NCBI GenBank assembly: GCA_963729935.1
Contig: CAVSPW010000002.1
Coordinates: 1 to 64,000 of the forward strand
Length of the DNA stretch: 64,000 bases
Source: CAIKMD01 sp963729935
Lineage (GTDB): Bacteria; Pseudomonadota; Alphaproteobacteria; ATCC43930; CGMCC-115725
Direction of reading: 5' to 3'
Shown: positions 29,442-37,666 of the stretch, piece by piece
How the letters are laid out: each line of letters opens with the position of its first letter
Numbering within the stretch: position 1 is the stretch's first letter
Position numbers and translations under genes: made by a program
The notes under the pieces: model-generated
What the model saw: the letters and a program-made list of their open reading frames with translations, nothing else
Told to the model about the DNA's origin: nothing
Databases searched by the model: none

Positions 29442-29518
29442 CGGAGTGTAGCTCAGCCTGGTAGAGCACCGCTTTCGGGAGGCGGGGGCCGGAGGTTCGA
29501 ATCCTCTCACTCCGACCA
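29442..29518 (+). tRNA. tRNA-Pro (anticodon CGG)
   Basis: A 77-nt cloverleaf. Acceptor stem CGGAGTG pairs fully with CACTCCG, followed by discriminator A and an encoded CCA (29516-29518). The D arm is GCTCAGCCTGGTAGAGC. The anticodon stem CCGCT/GGCGG holds the loop TTCGGGA, giving anticodon CGG, and the T arm carries GGTTCGAATCC. The CGG-reading proline tRNA suits a GC-rich genome. It lies between ispB and the 2TM gene. I see no clean intrinsic terminator behind it. Confidence 0.97.
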
Positions 29519-29655
29519 CCTTGTCCCGAGCCCGACCTCGCGCGACCGTGATCGAAAGAACGCGGTCTCGCGCGCGGGCAGCCGCACTTTAGCGTGAAAT
29601 TAACACGGCCGGCCGAAGGTGTTCTTGTTGCGCAGCGGCAAGACAGGCTAAGTTT

Positions 29656-29667
29656 GTCTCGCGAGAC
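29656..29667 (+). promoter_or_regulatory. Perfect 12-bp palindrome before the 2TM-domain gene
   Basis: GTCTCGCGAGAC is its own reverse complement and ends 12 bp before the ATG at 29680. No good ribosome site lies between them. It could be a regulator site or a small hairpin near the start. Confidence 0.4.
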
Positions 29668-29679
29668 CGGATTGGTCCC

Positions 29680-30021
29680 ATGGCGATACGCGGTCAACAA
29701 AGCGAACCCACCGAGCTCCATCCGGGTGCGAGCGTTCGCGAGGCTGCGCGCGTCGCCGAGTTGGAGAAATGGGCCTGGGGGCGTGCCCGCGCCCTGCGCA
29801 TCTTCTACAGCCACCTGACCGCCTATGTGGTCATCAATTTCGTGCTGTTCCTCATCGATTCGACCTCGTCCGGACCGATGTGGTTCTACGCGCCGCTCGT
29901 GGGCTGGGGGCTCATCATCTGCCTTCACGCGCTCCACGCCTACGAGCTCCTGCCTTGGACCACGCAAGACTGGGAACGGCGCAAGGTCAGGGAGCTCATC
30001 GATGAGAAGCTTCGGCATTGA
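29680..30021 (+). CDS. 2TM-domain membrane protein
   Basis: A 113-aa protein with a soluble N-terminus, then HLTAYVVINFVLFLIDS and FYAPLVGWGLIICLHALHAY forming the two helices of the 2TM domain (PF13239 type), and a charged tail TQDWERRKVRELIDEKLRH. In other proteins this module is attached to kinases or stands alone; its role is unknown. There is weak evidence for the ribosome site, but the frame is unambiguous. Confidence 0.85.
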   Translation: MAIRGQQSEPTELHPGASVREAARVAELEKWAWGRARALRIFYSHLTAYVVINFVLFLIDSTSSGPMWFYAPLVGWGLIICLHALHAYELLPWTTQDWERRKVRELIDEKLRH

Positions 30022-30116
30022 CGGGCTGGCTTCGGCGGCGCCTCGTCCGGCATAATCGTCTCGACCCCTGAAGGCCGCACGGCCATGACACTTGGTGACA
30101 AAGGTCTTCCCCCGCA

Positions 30117-31445
30117 ATGACTCCCACACGATGCTTTCCTTGGTTGGCCGCCTTGCTCGCGATCGCGCTTGCGGGCTGCGGCGGCACCGTCAATTCCGCC
30201 GCGCCGAAAAGCGACAGCGATCTGGCGCTCTACCGCTCGGTCCTCGAGCGGGTGCGGACCAGCTATGTCGATCCGGTCAGCGACACCCGGCTGATCGACA
30301 ATTCCCTCAAAGGCATGCTGACCGGGCTCGATCCCCACTCGGATTACATGAGCGAGCCGGAATACCAGGAAATGCTCGACGACAGCGCCGGCGAGTTCGC
30401 CGGGATCGGCGCGGAGCTGACGCGCGACGACACTCACCCGATCGTGATCTCGCCGATCGACGACACGCCGGCGGCCCGCGCGGGAATCCGCGCCGGCGAC
30501 GTCATCCTCCGCATCGATGGCGAGCTGACCGACGGCATGAGCCTCAAGGACGTGGTGAGCGCGCTGCGCGGCCCCGCCGACACCAAGGTCCGCATCACCG
30601 TCGGGCGCAAGAACGAGACGCCCTTCGACGTCACCTTGACGCGTGCCGTCATCAAGGTCGATTCCGTGAAGTCTCAGCTCGAGGCCAACGGGATCGGCTA
30701 TATCCGCATCACGAGCTTCACCGAGACGACGCAGCGCGAAGTCAGCCACGCGCTCGACGATCTGCTGCGCAAAGGCCACGGGCACCTTCAAGGCCTGGTG
30801 CTCGATCTGCGCAACGATCCGGGCGGATTGCTCGACCAAGCGGTGCGGGTTGCCGGCGACTTTCTCGATGGCGGCACGACCGTCTCGATCCGGGGCCGTT
30901 CGGCGGACGACAATCGCGCCTTCCCCGCGCCGGCCGATGGCGACCGGATCAAAGGCGTACCGATGGTGGTTTTGATCAACGGCGCGTCGGCCTCGGCTGC
31001 CGAGATCGTTGCAGGCGCTCTACAGGATCGCAGGCGTGCGCAGGTTCTCGGCACGCAGAGTTTCGGCAAGGGATCGGTCCAGACCATCATCCCGCTCGAC
31101 GGGCATGGCGCCTTGCGGCTGACGACCGCGCGCTATTACACGCCGAACGGCCGTTCGATCCAGGGAATCGGGATCACCCCCGACCGCGTCGTCGAGCAGC
31201 CGAAAGACACGAAGACCGCCGAAGTCGACATCGTGCGCGAAGCCGATCTGCCGGGCGCGCTCGCGGCGGGCCCGGCGGCCGCGACCGCGAACGGCGCGGC
31301 CCCGGGCGCGCCCAAACTCGCCGCATCGGAGAAGGCCGAGACGATCATCGAGTCCTCGGCGATCGGCTCGCCCCGCGACTATCAGCTCCAGACCGCTCTC
31401 GACACGCTCTCGCATCTTCACGCGCAGGCGTCGGGCAACCGATAG
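30117..31445 (+). CDS. ctpA: C-terminal processing protease (S41A), lipoprotein
   Basis: The 442-aa precursor has a lipobox at LAIALAGC (Cys21), so it should be anchored as a periplasmic lipoprotein. A PDZ domain (about residues 90-175) precedes the tail-specific protease core with Ser293 in INGASASAAEIVAGAL and Lys318 in GTQSFGKGSVQT. Family members cut exposed C-termini and control cell-wall hydrolases or envelope proteins. The N-terminal YVDPVSDTRLIDNSLKGMLTGLD-like region is typical. It overlaps the convergent acyl-CoA ligase by 28 bp. The lipid anchor is less usual than the signal-anchor of many CtpA proteins. Confidence 0.92.
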   Translation: MTPTRCFPWLAALLAIALAGCGGTVNSAAPKSDSDLALYRSVLERVRTSYVDPVSDTRLIDNSLKGMLTGLDPHSDYMSEPEYQEMLDDSAGEFAGIGAELTRDDTHPIVISPIDDTPAARAGIRAGDVILRIDGELTDGMSLKDVVSALRGPADTKVRITVGRKNETPFDVTLTRAVIKVDSVKSQLEANGIGYIRITSFTETTQREVSHALDDLLRKGHGHLQGLVLDLRNDPGGLLDQAVRVAGDFLDGGTTVSIRGRSADDNRAFPAPADGDRIKGVPMVVLINGASASAAEIVAGALQDRRRAQVLGTQSFGKGSVQTIIPLDGHGALRLTTARYYTPNGRSIQGIGITPDRVVEQPKDTKTAEVDIVREADLPGALAAGPAAATANGAAPGAPKLAASEKAETIIESSAIGSPRDYQLQTALDTLSHLHAQASGNR

Positions 31446-33046
31446 CCGGCATAGCGGGTTCTGAGCTCGGCCTTCAGAAGCTTTCCGGTCGCCGTATGCG
31501 GCAGCGCGGCGACGAAGACGACGTCGTCGGGGACCCACCAGGGGGCGACCTTGCCCCGATAGAACCCCAGCAGCTCTTCGCGTTCGACCCGGGCGCCTTC
31601 GTTGATCTGCGCGATCAGCAGAGGCCGCTCGCCCCATTTCGGATCCGCAATCCCGATGACCGCCGCTTCGGCCACGGCCGGATGCGCGATCGCGATGTTC
31701 TCGAGCTCGATCGAGCTGATCCACTCGCCGCCGCTCTTGATCACGTCCTTCGACCGGTCGGTGATCTTCATGTAGCCGTCCGGATCGATGGTGGCGACGT
31801 CGCCAGTCGGAAACCATCCGTCGCGCAAGAGCTCGCCGCCCTCGCTCTTGAAATAGGCGTCGGCAATCCACCATCCGCGCACCATGAGATCGCCGAAGGC
31901 GACACCATCCCAGGGCAGATCCTTTCCCTCGCCATCGACGATCCTCATGTCGACGCCGGGAATCGCGCGTCCCTGCTTGCTCTTGACGGCGAGTATCTCC
32001 GCGGGCGAAGCGTTGCGGTGCTTGGCCTTCAGTTGCGAAGACGTGCCGAGAGGGCTCATCTCCGTCATGCCCCAGGCGTGAATGGCCTCGACGCCGTATC
32101 CCTTTTCAAAGGCCTCGATCATCGCCGGCGGACAGGCGGAGCCGCCGACGACGATGCGCTGGAGAGATGAAAACCGCTTGCCGCTTTCTTCCAGATAGCG
32201 CAGCAAGCCGAGCCAGACGGTCGGAACGCCGGCGCTGAAGGTCGCCTGTTCGGCCTCGAACAAGTCGTAAAGGCTCTTGCCGTCGAGCGCCGCACCCGGA
32301 AAGACGAGCTTTGCGCCGACCAGCATCGAGGAATAAGGCAGGCCCCAGGCATTGACGTGAAACATCGGCACGACGGGGAGAATGACGTCGCGCGCGGACA
32401 GACCGAACGTATCCGGCAGCGCGGTGCCGTAGGAATGAAGAATCGTCGAGCGGTGCGCGTAAAGCGCACCCTTGGGATTGCCGGTCGTGCCCGAGGTGTA
32501 GCAGAGGGAGGAAGCCAGCCGCTCATCGAAGCTCGGCCAGTCGAACGCATCGCTTTCCGCGGCGAGCAGCTCCTCATAGCAAAGCAAGCCGCTCGGCGAT
32601 TCGGGCAGGTGGGCGCGATCGGTCAGCGCAACCCAGCCCTTCACGCCGCGACACCTCGCCTTCAATGTCTCGATCAAGGGAGCGAAGCCGAGATCGAAAA
32701 ATACGTAGGCATCGTCGGCGTGATCGATGATGTAGGCGATCTGTTCGTGGAAAAGCCGCGGATTGATGGTATGGCAGATCGCACCCATGCCGGAGACGGC
32801 ATAGTAGAACTCGAAATGACGGTGGGTATTCCAAGCGAGCGTGGCGACGCGGTCGCCTCGGCGCACGCCGAGACGCGCGAGCGCGTTGGCGAGCTTGCGG
32901 GCGCGGCGATGCGCGTCGCGAATCGTGTAGCGGTGGATCGGCCCCTCGAGCGTGCGCGTGACGATTTCGGTCGCGCCGTGATGACGATCCGCGTGAAGTA
33001 TCAGAGACGAGACCAGCAGCGGCCGGTCCTGTATGAGCCCGAACAT
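31418..33046 (-). CDS. Medium/long-chain fatty acid--CoA ligase (AMP-binding)
   Basis: A 542-aa adenylate-forming enzyme with the P-loop LCYTSGTTGNPKGALYAHRS, the A5 motif HAWGMTEMSPLG, the hinge DRSKDVIKSGGEWIS and a C-terminal GKLLKAELR lysine motif. The sequence resembles AlkK-type medium-chain acyl-CoA synthetases, including TINPRLFHEQIAYIIDHADD. It activates a fatty or aromatic acid with ATP and CoA for beta-oxidation. It is monocistronic and divergent from the lipoprotein gene, with which it shares a control region containing a TTAGG-N6-CCTAA repeat. Confidence 0.92.
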   Translation of the reverse strand: MFGLIQDRPLLVSSLILHADRHHGATEIVTRTLEGPIHRYTIRDAHRRARKLANALARLGVRRGDRVATLAWNTHRHFEFYYAVSGMGAICHTINPRLFHEQIAYIIDHADDAYVFFDLGFAPLIETLKARCRGVKGWVALTDRAHLPESPSGLLCYEELLAAESDAFDWPSFDERLASSLCYTSGTTGNPKGALYAHRSTILHSYGTALPDTFGLSARDVILPVVPMFHVNAWGLPYSSMLVGAKLVFPGAALDGKSLYDLFEAEQATFSAGVPTVWLGLLRYLEESGKRFSSLQRIVVGGSACPPAMIEAFEKGYGVEAIHAWGMTEMSPLGTSSQLKAKHRNASPAEILAVKSKQGRAIPGVDMRIVDGEGKDLPWDGVAFGDLMVRGWWIADAYFKSEGGELLRDGWFPTGDVATIDPDGYMKITDRSKDVIKSGGEWISSIELENIAIAHPAVAEAAVIGIADPKWGERPLLIAQINEGARVEREELLGFYRGKVAPWWVPDDVVFVAALPHTATGKLLKAELRTRYAGYRLPDACA

Positions 33047-33085
33047 CGTCCCTCCCCCTGTCGACTTCTTGGTGAAGCCCTATCG

Positions 33086-33114
33086 TTAGGTCCGATCCTA
33101 AATCCATCTATAAT
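33086..33114 (+). promoter_or_regulatory. Consensus -10 box with an overlapping inverted repeat, lipoprotein/acyl-CoA ligase gap
   Basis: TATAAT (33109-33114) is a perfect -10 box 65 bp before the ATG at 33179; the -35 position holds only TTAGGT. An inverted repeat TTAGG-N6-CCTAA (33086-33101) lies over the -35 and spacer, where a repressor or activator could act. The gap is shared with the divergent acyl-CoA ligase gene. Confidence 0.4.
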
Positions 33115-33178
33115 ACGGTCCCGGCCCGAGCACGAGATGCGCCGGTTTTGGCTTTAGTCCTGACTGCGGAGACCGCCC

Positions 33179-33652
33179 TTGGCACGATATTTTCGCCCGC
33201 TGATTGTCCTCGTGCTCATCATTGTCGCGGGCTGCGCGCCGGTTCCGCCGCCCGACGCCCTTCATGGGCCGCTTCCGCCGCCACCGCCGGGCGCGGCCCG
33301 TCTCGTCTTCTATCGCACCCTCGCCTATTACGGGGCGATGCAGTGGAGGATGGTTTACCTGAACGGCAAGCCGACCGGCGAATCCCAACCCGGCACCGTC
33401 TTCTATCGCGACGTGGCGCCCGGGCGTTACGATCTGACGATCCAAACCGACCGGTATTACCCCAACCAGTTCAAAACCGTCGTGCCGCGCGCCGGAGAGA
33501 CCTTTTACGTCAACATCGATACCTTGCCCCGGACCGCGTGCAACAAGGGTGGAGGATCGCTCGATTGCTCCGCCGACGCCTTCATCCTCACCATCGTCGA
33601 TCCCGCGCGAGGGTTCACCGACATCCAGGGGCTGCGCCTCATCGGCGGGTGA
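33179..33652 (+). CDS. Lipoprotein, DUF2846-like
   Basis: A 157-aa precursor with signal and lipobox VLIIVAGC (Cys19), a Pro-rich linker (PVPPPDALHGPLPPPPPG) and a beta-rich domain, LVFYRTLAYYGAMQWRMVYL. The ARLVFYR...LNGKPTG...FYRDVAPGRYDL layout is that of DUF2846-type envelope proteins, which resemble PEGA-like domains. Predicted outer- or inner-membrane anchored on the periplasmic side. The start codon is TTG at 33179; no downstream start keeps the signal sequence. Function unknown. Confidence 0.75.
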   Translation: MARYFRPLIVLVLIIVAGCAPVPPPDALHGPLPPPPPGAARLVFYRTLAYYGAMQWRMVYLNGKPTGESQPGTVFYRDVAPGRYDLTIQTDRYYPNQFKTVVPRAGETFYVNIDTLPRTACNKGGGSLDCSADAFILTIVDPARGFTDIQGLRLIGG

Positions 33653-33722
33653 GCGGAAGCGCGAATCGGCGCGGCGACGCGCCCAACTTGCCGAAACGCC
33701 GCCAAATCGCTAAGTCATCCTC

Positions 33723-34334
33723 ATGGACGCTCCCGACGCCTCGCGCGAACCCTCCAAGCTTCACGTCAGCACGCTTCTCGTCGCCTCGGAACGCGCCTTG
33801 GTCAACGCTCTCGACGAGCTGGGATTTGCCGAGAATGACGATCGCGTGATCGAACACGAAGGCCGTTTTGCGTTCATTACCTGCAGCCACGATCCGGATT
33901 GCGACGATCTTTTCGCGCTCATCACCGAACTCGCCGCGCGCGGCGAGACCTGGGAACTGCAATTCCGCATCGATACCGGCGAAAGCCGCGCGATCTTCCA
34001 GCGCTTTTCGCGCCATCAGCCGGTCGAAGCCATCGACGCGCCGGTGCCGCCGGAGCCGGCGACGTCGACCGGCGACTTGCCGGTCCTCGATCTCGACACC
34101 GAGAAGGGCAAGAGCCGGCTCGCCAAGACTCTGAACCGGATCGATCCCGCCGAAGTGTTCGTCACCCTCGGATCGAATTCGGCCGGGCGCGCGGTCGCCG
34201 TGATCGTGCGGCGCAACCCGCGCGGCGCCATCGCTTCGGCCGAAGGCGCCGACGAGGCGAGCTTGCGCGCGTCGATCCGCGAAATCCTGCCGACCGTCAT
34301 GTTCTCCGTCGCGATGAAACCGCCATTCGGATGA
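33723..34334 (+). CDS. Hypothetical protein, alpha/beta, soluble
   Basis: A 203-aa protein without signal or membrane segments. Its two halves, around KLHVSTLLVASERALVNALDE and DPAEVFVTLGSNSAGRAVAV, are joined by a Pro-rich linker (PVPPEPATSTGDLPVLDLD). I do not recognise a family. The ATGA overlap at 34331..34334 couples it to the acyltransferase downstream, which suggests a shared role in envelope modification. Confidence 0.7.
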   Translation: MDAPDASREPSKLHVSTLLVASERALVNALDELGFAENDDRVIEHEGRFAFITCSHDPDCDDLFALITELAARGETWELQFRIDTGESRAIFQRFSRHQPVEAIDAPVPPEPATSTGDLPVLDLDTEKGKSRLAKTLNRIDPAEVFVTLGSNSAGRAVAVIVRRNPRGAIASAEGADEASLRASIREILPTVMFSVAMKPPFG

Positions 34335-35464
34335 GGGCGATGCCGGCGGAGGGGGGAGGAACGCGGCGGCAGAACAATTTCGACGCGCTACGTCTTATCG
34401 CCGCTTTGTCGGTCATCTTCTCGCACTCCTTCCTGATCGCGCAGGGCACCGGCGTCAACGAGCCGCTCAACCTTTTGACCGGCAATCAATGCATGCTCGG
34501 GCTGGCGGGCGTGTTCGTATTCTTCGCGATCAGCGGATTTCTCGTCACGCAAAGTTTCGAGCAGACGCACGGGCCCTTGCGCTATCTCGCCAAACGCTGC
34601 TTGCGCATTTTCCCCGGCTATATCGTCATGCTCGTCTTGAGCGCCTTCGTTCTGGCGCCGCTCGTCACCACCTTGCCGCTCGCCGAGTACCTGCGCCGGC
34701 CCGAGCCCTATCGCTACGTCCTCGACAATTCCGTATTCAGTCTCCAGGTGCACGAACTCCCCGGCGTGATGTTCGTGGACAACGCGGTCGGCCTCGAAAT
34801 CAACGGCTCGCTATGGACGCTCGGCTACGAGTTCGAGATGTATCTCATGGTGCTGGCGCTGGGCGTGGCGCGGCTGATCAATCTGCCGGTCTGCCTCTTG
34901 TTGGTGGCCTTGGGCATGGCCTGCATCCATTTCGACGCCTTGGGTTTCCTCGGCGGTTGGGGCTGGATGCTGGGCTTCTTCGCGGTGGGCATGGCGCTCT
35001 ACAAGCTGCGCGACACGCGGATTTTCGATTGGCGCGTCGCGCTCGCCGCGGTCGCGGGCCTGATCGCGAGCGTGCCGCTCGGGCAATTCATCCTTCTTTT
35101 TCCGCTTTTCGGTTGTTATCTGGCGCTCTATCTCGCGCTGAGCCCGCGATTGCCGGTCATTCCGGCCGCGCGGTTCGGCGACCTTTCTTACGGTCTCTAC
35201 ATCTTTGGCTGGCCGTCGCAGCAAATGGTGATCTGGCTGATGCACGGCCACGCAGTATGGTGGCAGGTCTTTCTGCTCGCCACTCTTCTCGCCGGCGTGC
35301 TCGCCTTTCTCTCCTGGCATCTCATCGAGCAGCGCGCGCTGCGCCTCAAGCCTGGAACCGGCACTTGGCAAGGCCCCGCGCTTGCGATAAGCCGGTGGCC
35401 ATGGCGACCGAGATCCCCTTCCGCCGCGACTTCGACTTCGAATACGCCCGGGCTGAGCGACTAA
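34331..35464 (+). CDS. Acyltransferase-3 family membrane O-acyltransferase
   Basis: A 377-aa polytopic protein (about 10 helices) with the family start NNFDALRLIAALSVIFSHSF, whose His is the expected catalytic residue, and FVFFAISGFLVTQSF with RIFPGYIVMLV. Such enzymes acetylate or acylate sugars of LPS, capsules or peptidoglycan. The start at 34331 is chosen by the ATGA overlap with the previous gene; a Met three codons later is possible. Its last 64 bp overlap the metallo-hydrolase gene, a longer overlap than usual. Confidence 0.88.
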   Translation: MRAMPAEGGGTRRQNNFDALRLIAALSVIFSHSFLIAQGTGVNEPLNLLTGNQCMLGLAGVFVFFAISGFLVTQSFEQTHGPLRYLAKRCLRIFPGYIVMLVLSAFVLAPLVTTLPLAEYLRRPEPYRYVLDNSVFSLQVHELPGVMFVDNAVGLEINGSLWTLGYEFEMYLMVLALGVARLINLPVCLLLVALGMACIHFDALGFLGGWGWMLGFFAVGMALYKLRDTRIFDWRVALAAVAGLIASVPLGQFILLFPLFGCYLALYLALSPRLPVIPAARFGDLSYGLYIFGWPSQQMVIWLMHGHAVWWQVFLLATLLAGVLAFLSWHLIEQRALRLKPGTGTWQGPALAISRWPWRPRSPSAATSTSNTPGLSD

Positions 35465-36312
35465 GCCCGCTGATCCGCCGGGTCGTTGCGCGCAATCCGG
35501 GCCCCTTCACCTTCAAGGGAACCGGCACCTACATCGTCGGCCATGGCAAAGTCGCCGTGATCGATCCGGGCCCGGACCTCGCCGATCACGTCGCCGCCCT
35601 GCTGCAGGCCATCGCCGGCGAAACCGTGACGCACATCCTGATCACGCACACGCATCTGGACCATTCGCCCGCCGCCGCCGCGCTGAAGCGGGCGACCGGC
35701 GCCAAGAGCTACGCCTACGGGCCGCATGGCTCGCGCCGCGCGGTCGAGGGGTTCGGCGGCGCGACCGAGGAAGGCGGCGACCGCGACTTCGTTCCCGATT
35801 TCGAGTTACGCGAGGGCGACGTCGCCGAAGGCCCGGGCTGGCGCCTGGCCGCGGTCGAGACGCCCGGCCATACCTCGAACCATCTGTGCTTCGCCCTGCC
35901 GGAGGAGCAGACGCTCTTTACCGGCGATCACGTCATGGGATGGTCCACGAGCGTGATCGCGCCGCCCGACGGCGACATGGCCGCCTATATGCGCTCGCTG
36001 GAAAAGCTGTTGAAGCGCGACGACGCGCTCTATTGGCCGACGCACGGCCCGTCGATCACCGCGCCCAAGCCGCATGTCGAAGCCTTCATCGCCCATCGCC
36101 GCGAACGCGACGAGGCCATCTTGAAGGCGCTGGCCGCAGGCGACGAATCGATCCCGGACATCGTCGCGCGGGTCTATGCCGGTCTCGATCCGCGCCTCCA
36201 TGCCGCCGCGGGACGCTCCGTCCTCGCGCATCTGATCCAGCTCGTCGAGACAGAAAAGGTCGCGAGCGACGGCCCCCCCGGCGCCGGGACGCGATTTCGC
36301 CTCAAGCCCTGA
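35401..36312 (+). CDS. Metallo-beta-lactamase-fold hydrolase (LACTB2-like)
   Basis: A 303-aa protein with the dinuclear zinc motif ITHTHLDHSPAAAAL, followed by VETPGHTSNHLCF, FTGDHVMGWS and YWPTHGPSI. The C-terminal winged-helix-like part (ERDEAILKALAAGDESIPDIV) is that of LACTB2/thioesterase-like MBL proteins. These act as endoribonucleases, thioesterases or lactonases. It starts inside the 3' end of the acyltransferase gene; the GTG six bases upstream of the ATG is a possible alternative. Confidence 0.88.
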   Translation: MATEIPFRRDFDFEYARAERLSPLIRRVVARNPGPFTFKGTGTYIVGHGKVAVIDPGPDLADHVAALLQAIAGETVTHILITHTHLDHSPAAAALKRATGAKSYAYGPHGSRRAVEGFGGATEEGGDRDFVPDFELREGDVAEGPGWRLAAVETPGHTSNHLCFALPEEQTLFTGDHVMGWSTSVIAPPDGDMAAYMRSLEKLLKRDDALYWPTHGPSITAPKPHVEAFIAHRRERDEAILKALAAGDESIPDIVARVYAGLDPRLHAAAGRSVLAHLIQLVETEKVASDGPPGAGTRFRLKP

Positions 36313-36343
36313 CCGCCGGCGCCCGTGCCGCTTGCGGGCCGGC

Positions 36344-36382
36344 GGCGCCGCAATTCATCAATATCTTAAGTAATTCGGCGCC
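36344..36382. repeat. Imperfect inverted repeat with AT-rich loop upstream of the Rieske oxygenase
   Basis: GGCGCCG-C-AATT and AATT-CGGCGCC flank a 16-nt AT-rich spacer. The arms match over 11 bp with one bulged base. No U-run follows on either strand, so it is not a normal intrinsic terminator. It sits just before the predicted promoter of the Rieske gene. Confidence 0.5.
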
Positions 36383-36389
36383 TCGGCGA

Positions 36390-36418
36390 TTGACACGCCG
36401 AAAGGGCATGGGGAAGAT
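36390..36418 (+). promoter_or_regulatory. Possible sigma-70 promoter of the Rieske oxygenase gene
   Basis: A perfect TTGACA (36390-36395) with a 17-bp spacer to GAAGAT (36413-36418), a weak -10 with three matches. The ATG lies 33 bp further on, after AAGGGAG. Confidence 0.4.
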
Positions 36419-36450
36419 GCCGCAAAATCAGCCATTCAAGGGAGCGGGCC

Positions 36451-37659
36451 ATGCTTGAGACGGAGGAGCAGGCGACGCGACAGCCGATCGCGGCCGAGGC
36501 GGCGAGCAAGACCGGCTCCGACGGCGACGATCAGGCCCTGCCGCTGGGATTCAGCGATCTGCGCGACAAGATCCCGGCGCTCGGGTTACGGGAATACTGG
36601 TACCCGGCGATCCGCGACAAGTCGGTCGGGTGGAAGAAGCCCGTCTATCTCAAGATGCTTGGCGAAGAGCTCTGCCTTTTTCGCGGCAAGAGCGGCAAGG
36701 TGGCGGCGCTCACCAATGCCTGCCCGCATCGCGGCGCGATGCTGGCGCACGGCAATTGCGAATTTCGCGGGACGGTCGCGTGTTTCTACCACGGCTTCGT
36801 TTTCGACGAGCACGGCGAATGCCTAGCTGCGCTGGGCGAAGGCCCCGATTCTCCCATGCCCGGCAAGATCAAGGCGCGGGTCTATCCGACCGAGACCTTG
36901 AAGGGCGTCGTCTTCGTGTGGACGGGCAAGGGCGCGCCCGCGCCGCTCGCGGAGAACATCCCCGAGGAATTCTTCCAGCCCGAAAAATTCGTCGTGAGCT
37001 GGAAGACGGAATGGCCCGCGAATTGGCGTCCCTGCTTCGAGAATTCGTTCGACTCGCATGTGCGCTATCTCCACCGCAATTCCGCGATGCTGCTGATGAA
37101 GAAGATTTATCCGCCGCATTTCCCGCCCGGCCGGCCCAAGCGAATCGGCCCGCACCGGCTCATGCCGACGCGCCCCATTCACGAGCTCAGCGCCACGGAT
37201 CAGGATTATTTTCCGGGGCTCGGCAGCAAATGGCCGCGGCGGCGCTGGCGGATGAGCTGGACCTGGCTGTTCAACGTTCTGCGCGCGCCGTTCATGAAGC
37301 TTCCGGCCTATCACGCGAGCGAGGAATGGGAGACCGGGCAGCATCTGCCCTGCATGGTCCGGATCAATTATCAGACCCATATGTGGACGCGCTGGGCCGT
37401 GCCCATCGACGAGAACACGACGCGGATGTTCTATTTTCACACCGCGCTGCGCCGCACCGCGCTCGGCCGGGCCTATGAATGGCTCGCCTATCACTGCTTC
37501 CATCATTGGGTCATGGACCGGAATTTCTCGGCGCAGGACGCGCCGGCGGCGATTCACGCCTATTACGACCGGCCGGAATATCTGGCGCCGACCGACGCGC
37601 AGCTGGTGCAGTGGCGGAAGCTTCTGCTGACCGCGCGCGGCCTGGACGGGCGCGCGTAA
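36451..37659 (+). CDS. Rieske [2Fe-2S] ring-hydroxylating oxygenase, catalytic subunit
   Basis: A 402-aa protein with the Rieske cluster ligands Cys91/His93 (CPHRGAMLAHG) and Cys111/His114 (CFYHGF), and the mononuclear iron His pair His204/His209 in FDSHVRYLHRN. This is the layout of aromatic-ring dioxygenase or O-demethylase alpha subunits. The substrate is unknown and no ferredoxin or reductase gene lies nearby, so it must borrow electron donors. Neighbouring transporter, cupin and aldolase genes fit catabolism of an aromatic or heterocyclic compound. A clear AAGGGAG ribosome site precedes the ATG. Confidence 0.92.
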   Translation: MLETEEQATRQPIAAEAASKTGSDGDDQALPLGFSDLRDKIPALGLREYWYPAIRDKSVGWKKPVYLKMLGEELCLFRGKSGKVAALTNACPHRGAMLAHGNCEFRGTVACFYHGFVFDEHGECLAALGEGPDSPMPGKIKARVYPTETLKGVVFVWTGKGAPAPLAENIPEEFFQPEKFVVSWKTEWPANWRPCFENSFDSHVRYLHRNSAMLLMKKIYPPHFPPGRPKRIGPHRLMPTRPIHELSATDQDYFPGLGSKWPRRRWRMSWTWLFNVLRAPFMKLPAYHASEEWETGQHLPCMVRINYQTHMWTRWAVPIDENTTRMFYFHTALRRTALGRAYEWLAYHCFHHWVMDRNFSAQDAPAAIHAYYDRPEYLAPTDAQLVQWRKLLLTARGLDGRA

Positions 37660-37666
37660 GGCGCCT

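Noticed and set aside
29520..29600. Possible terminator after tRNA-Pro
   Set aside because: The GCGCGACCG / CGGTCTCGCGC arms pair only with bulges and no U-run follows.
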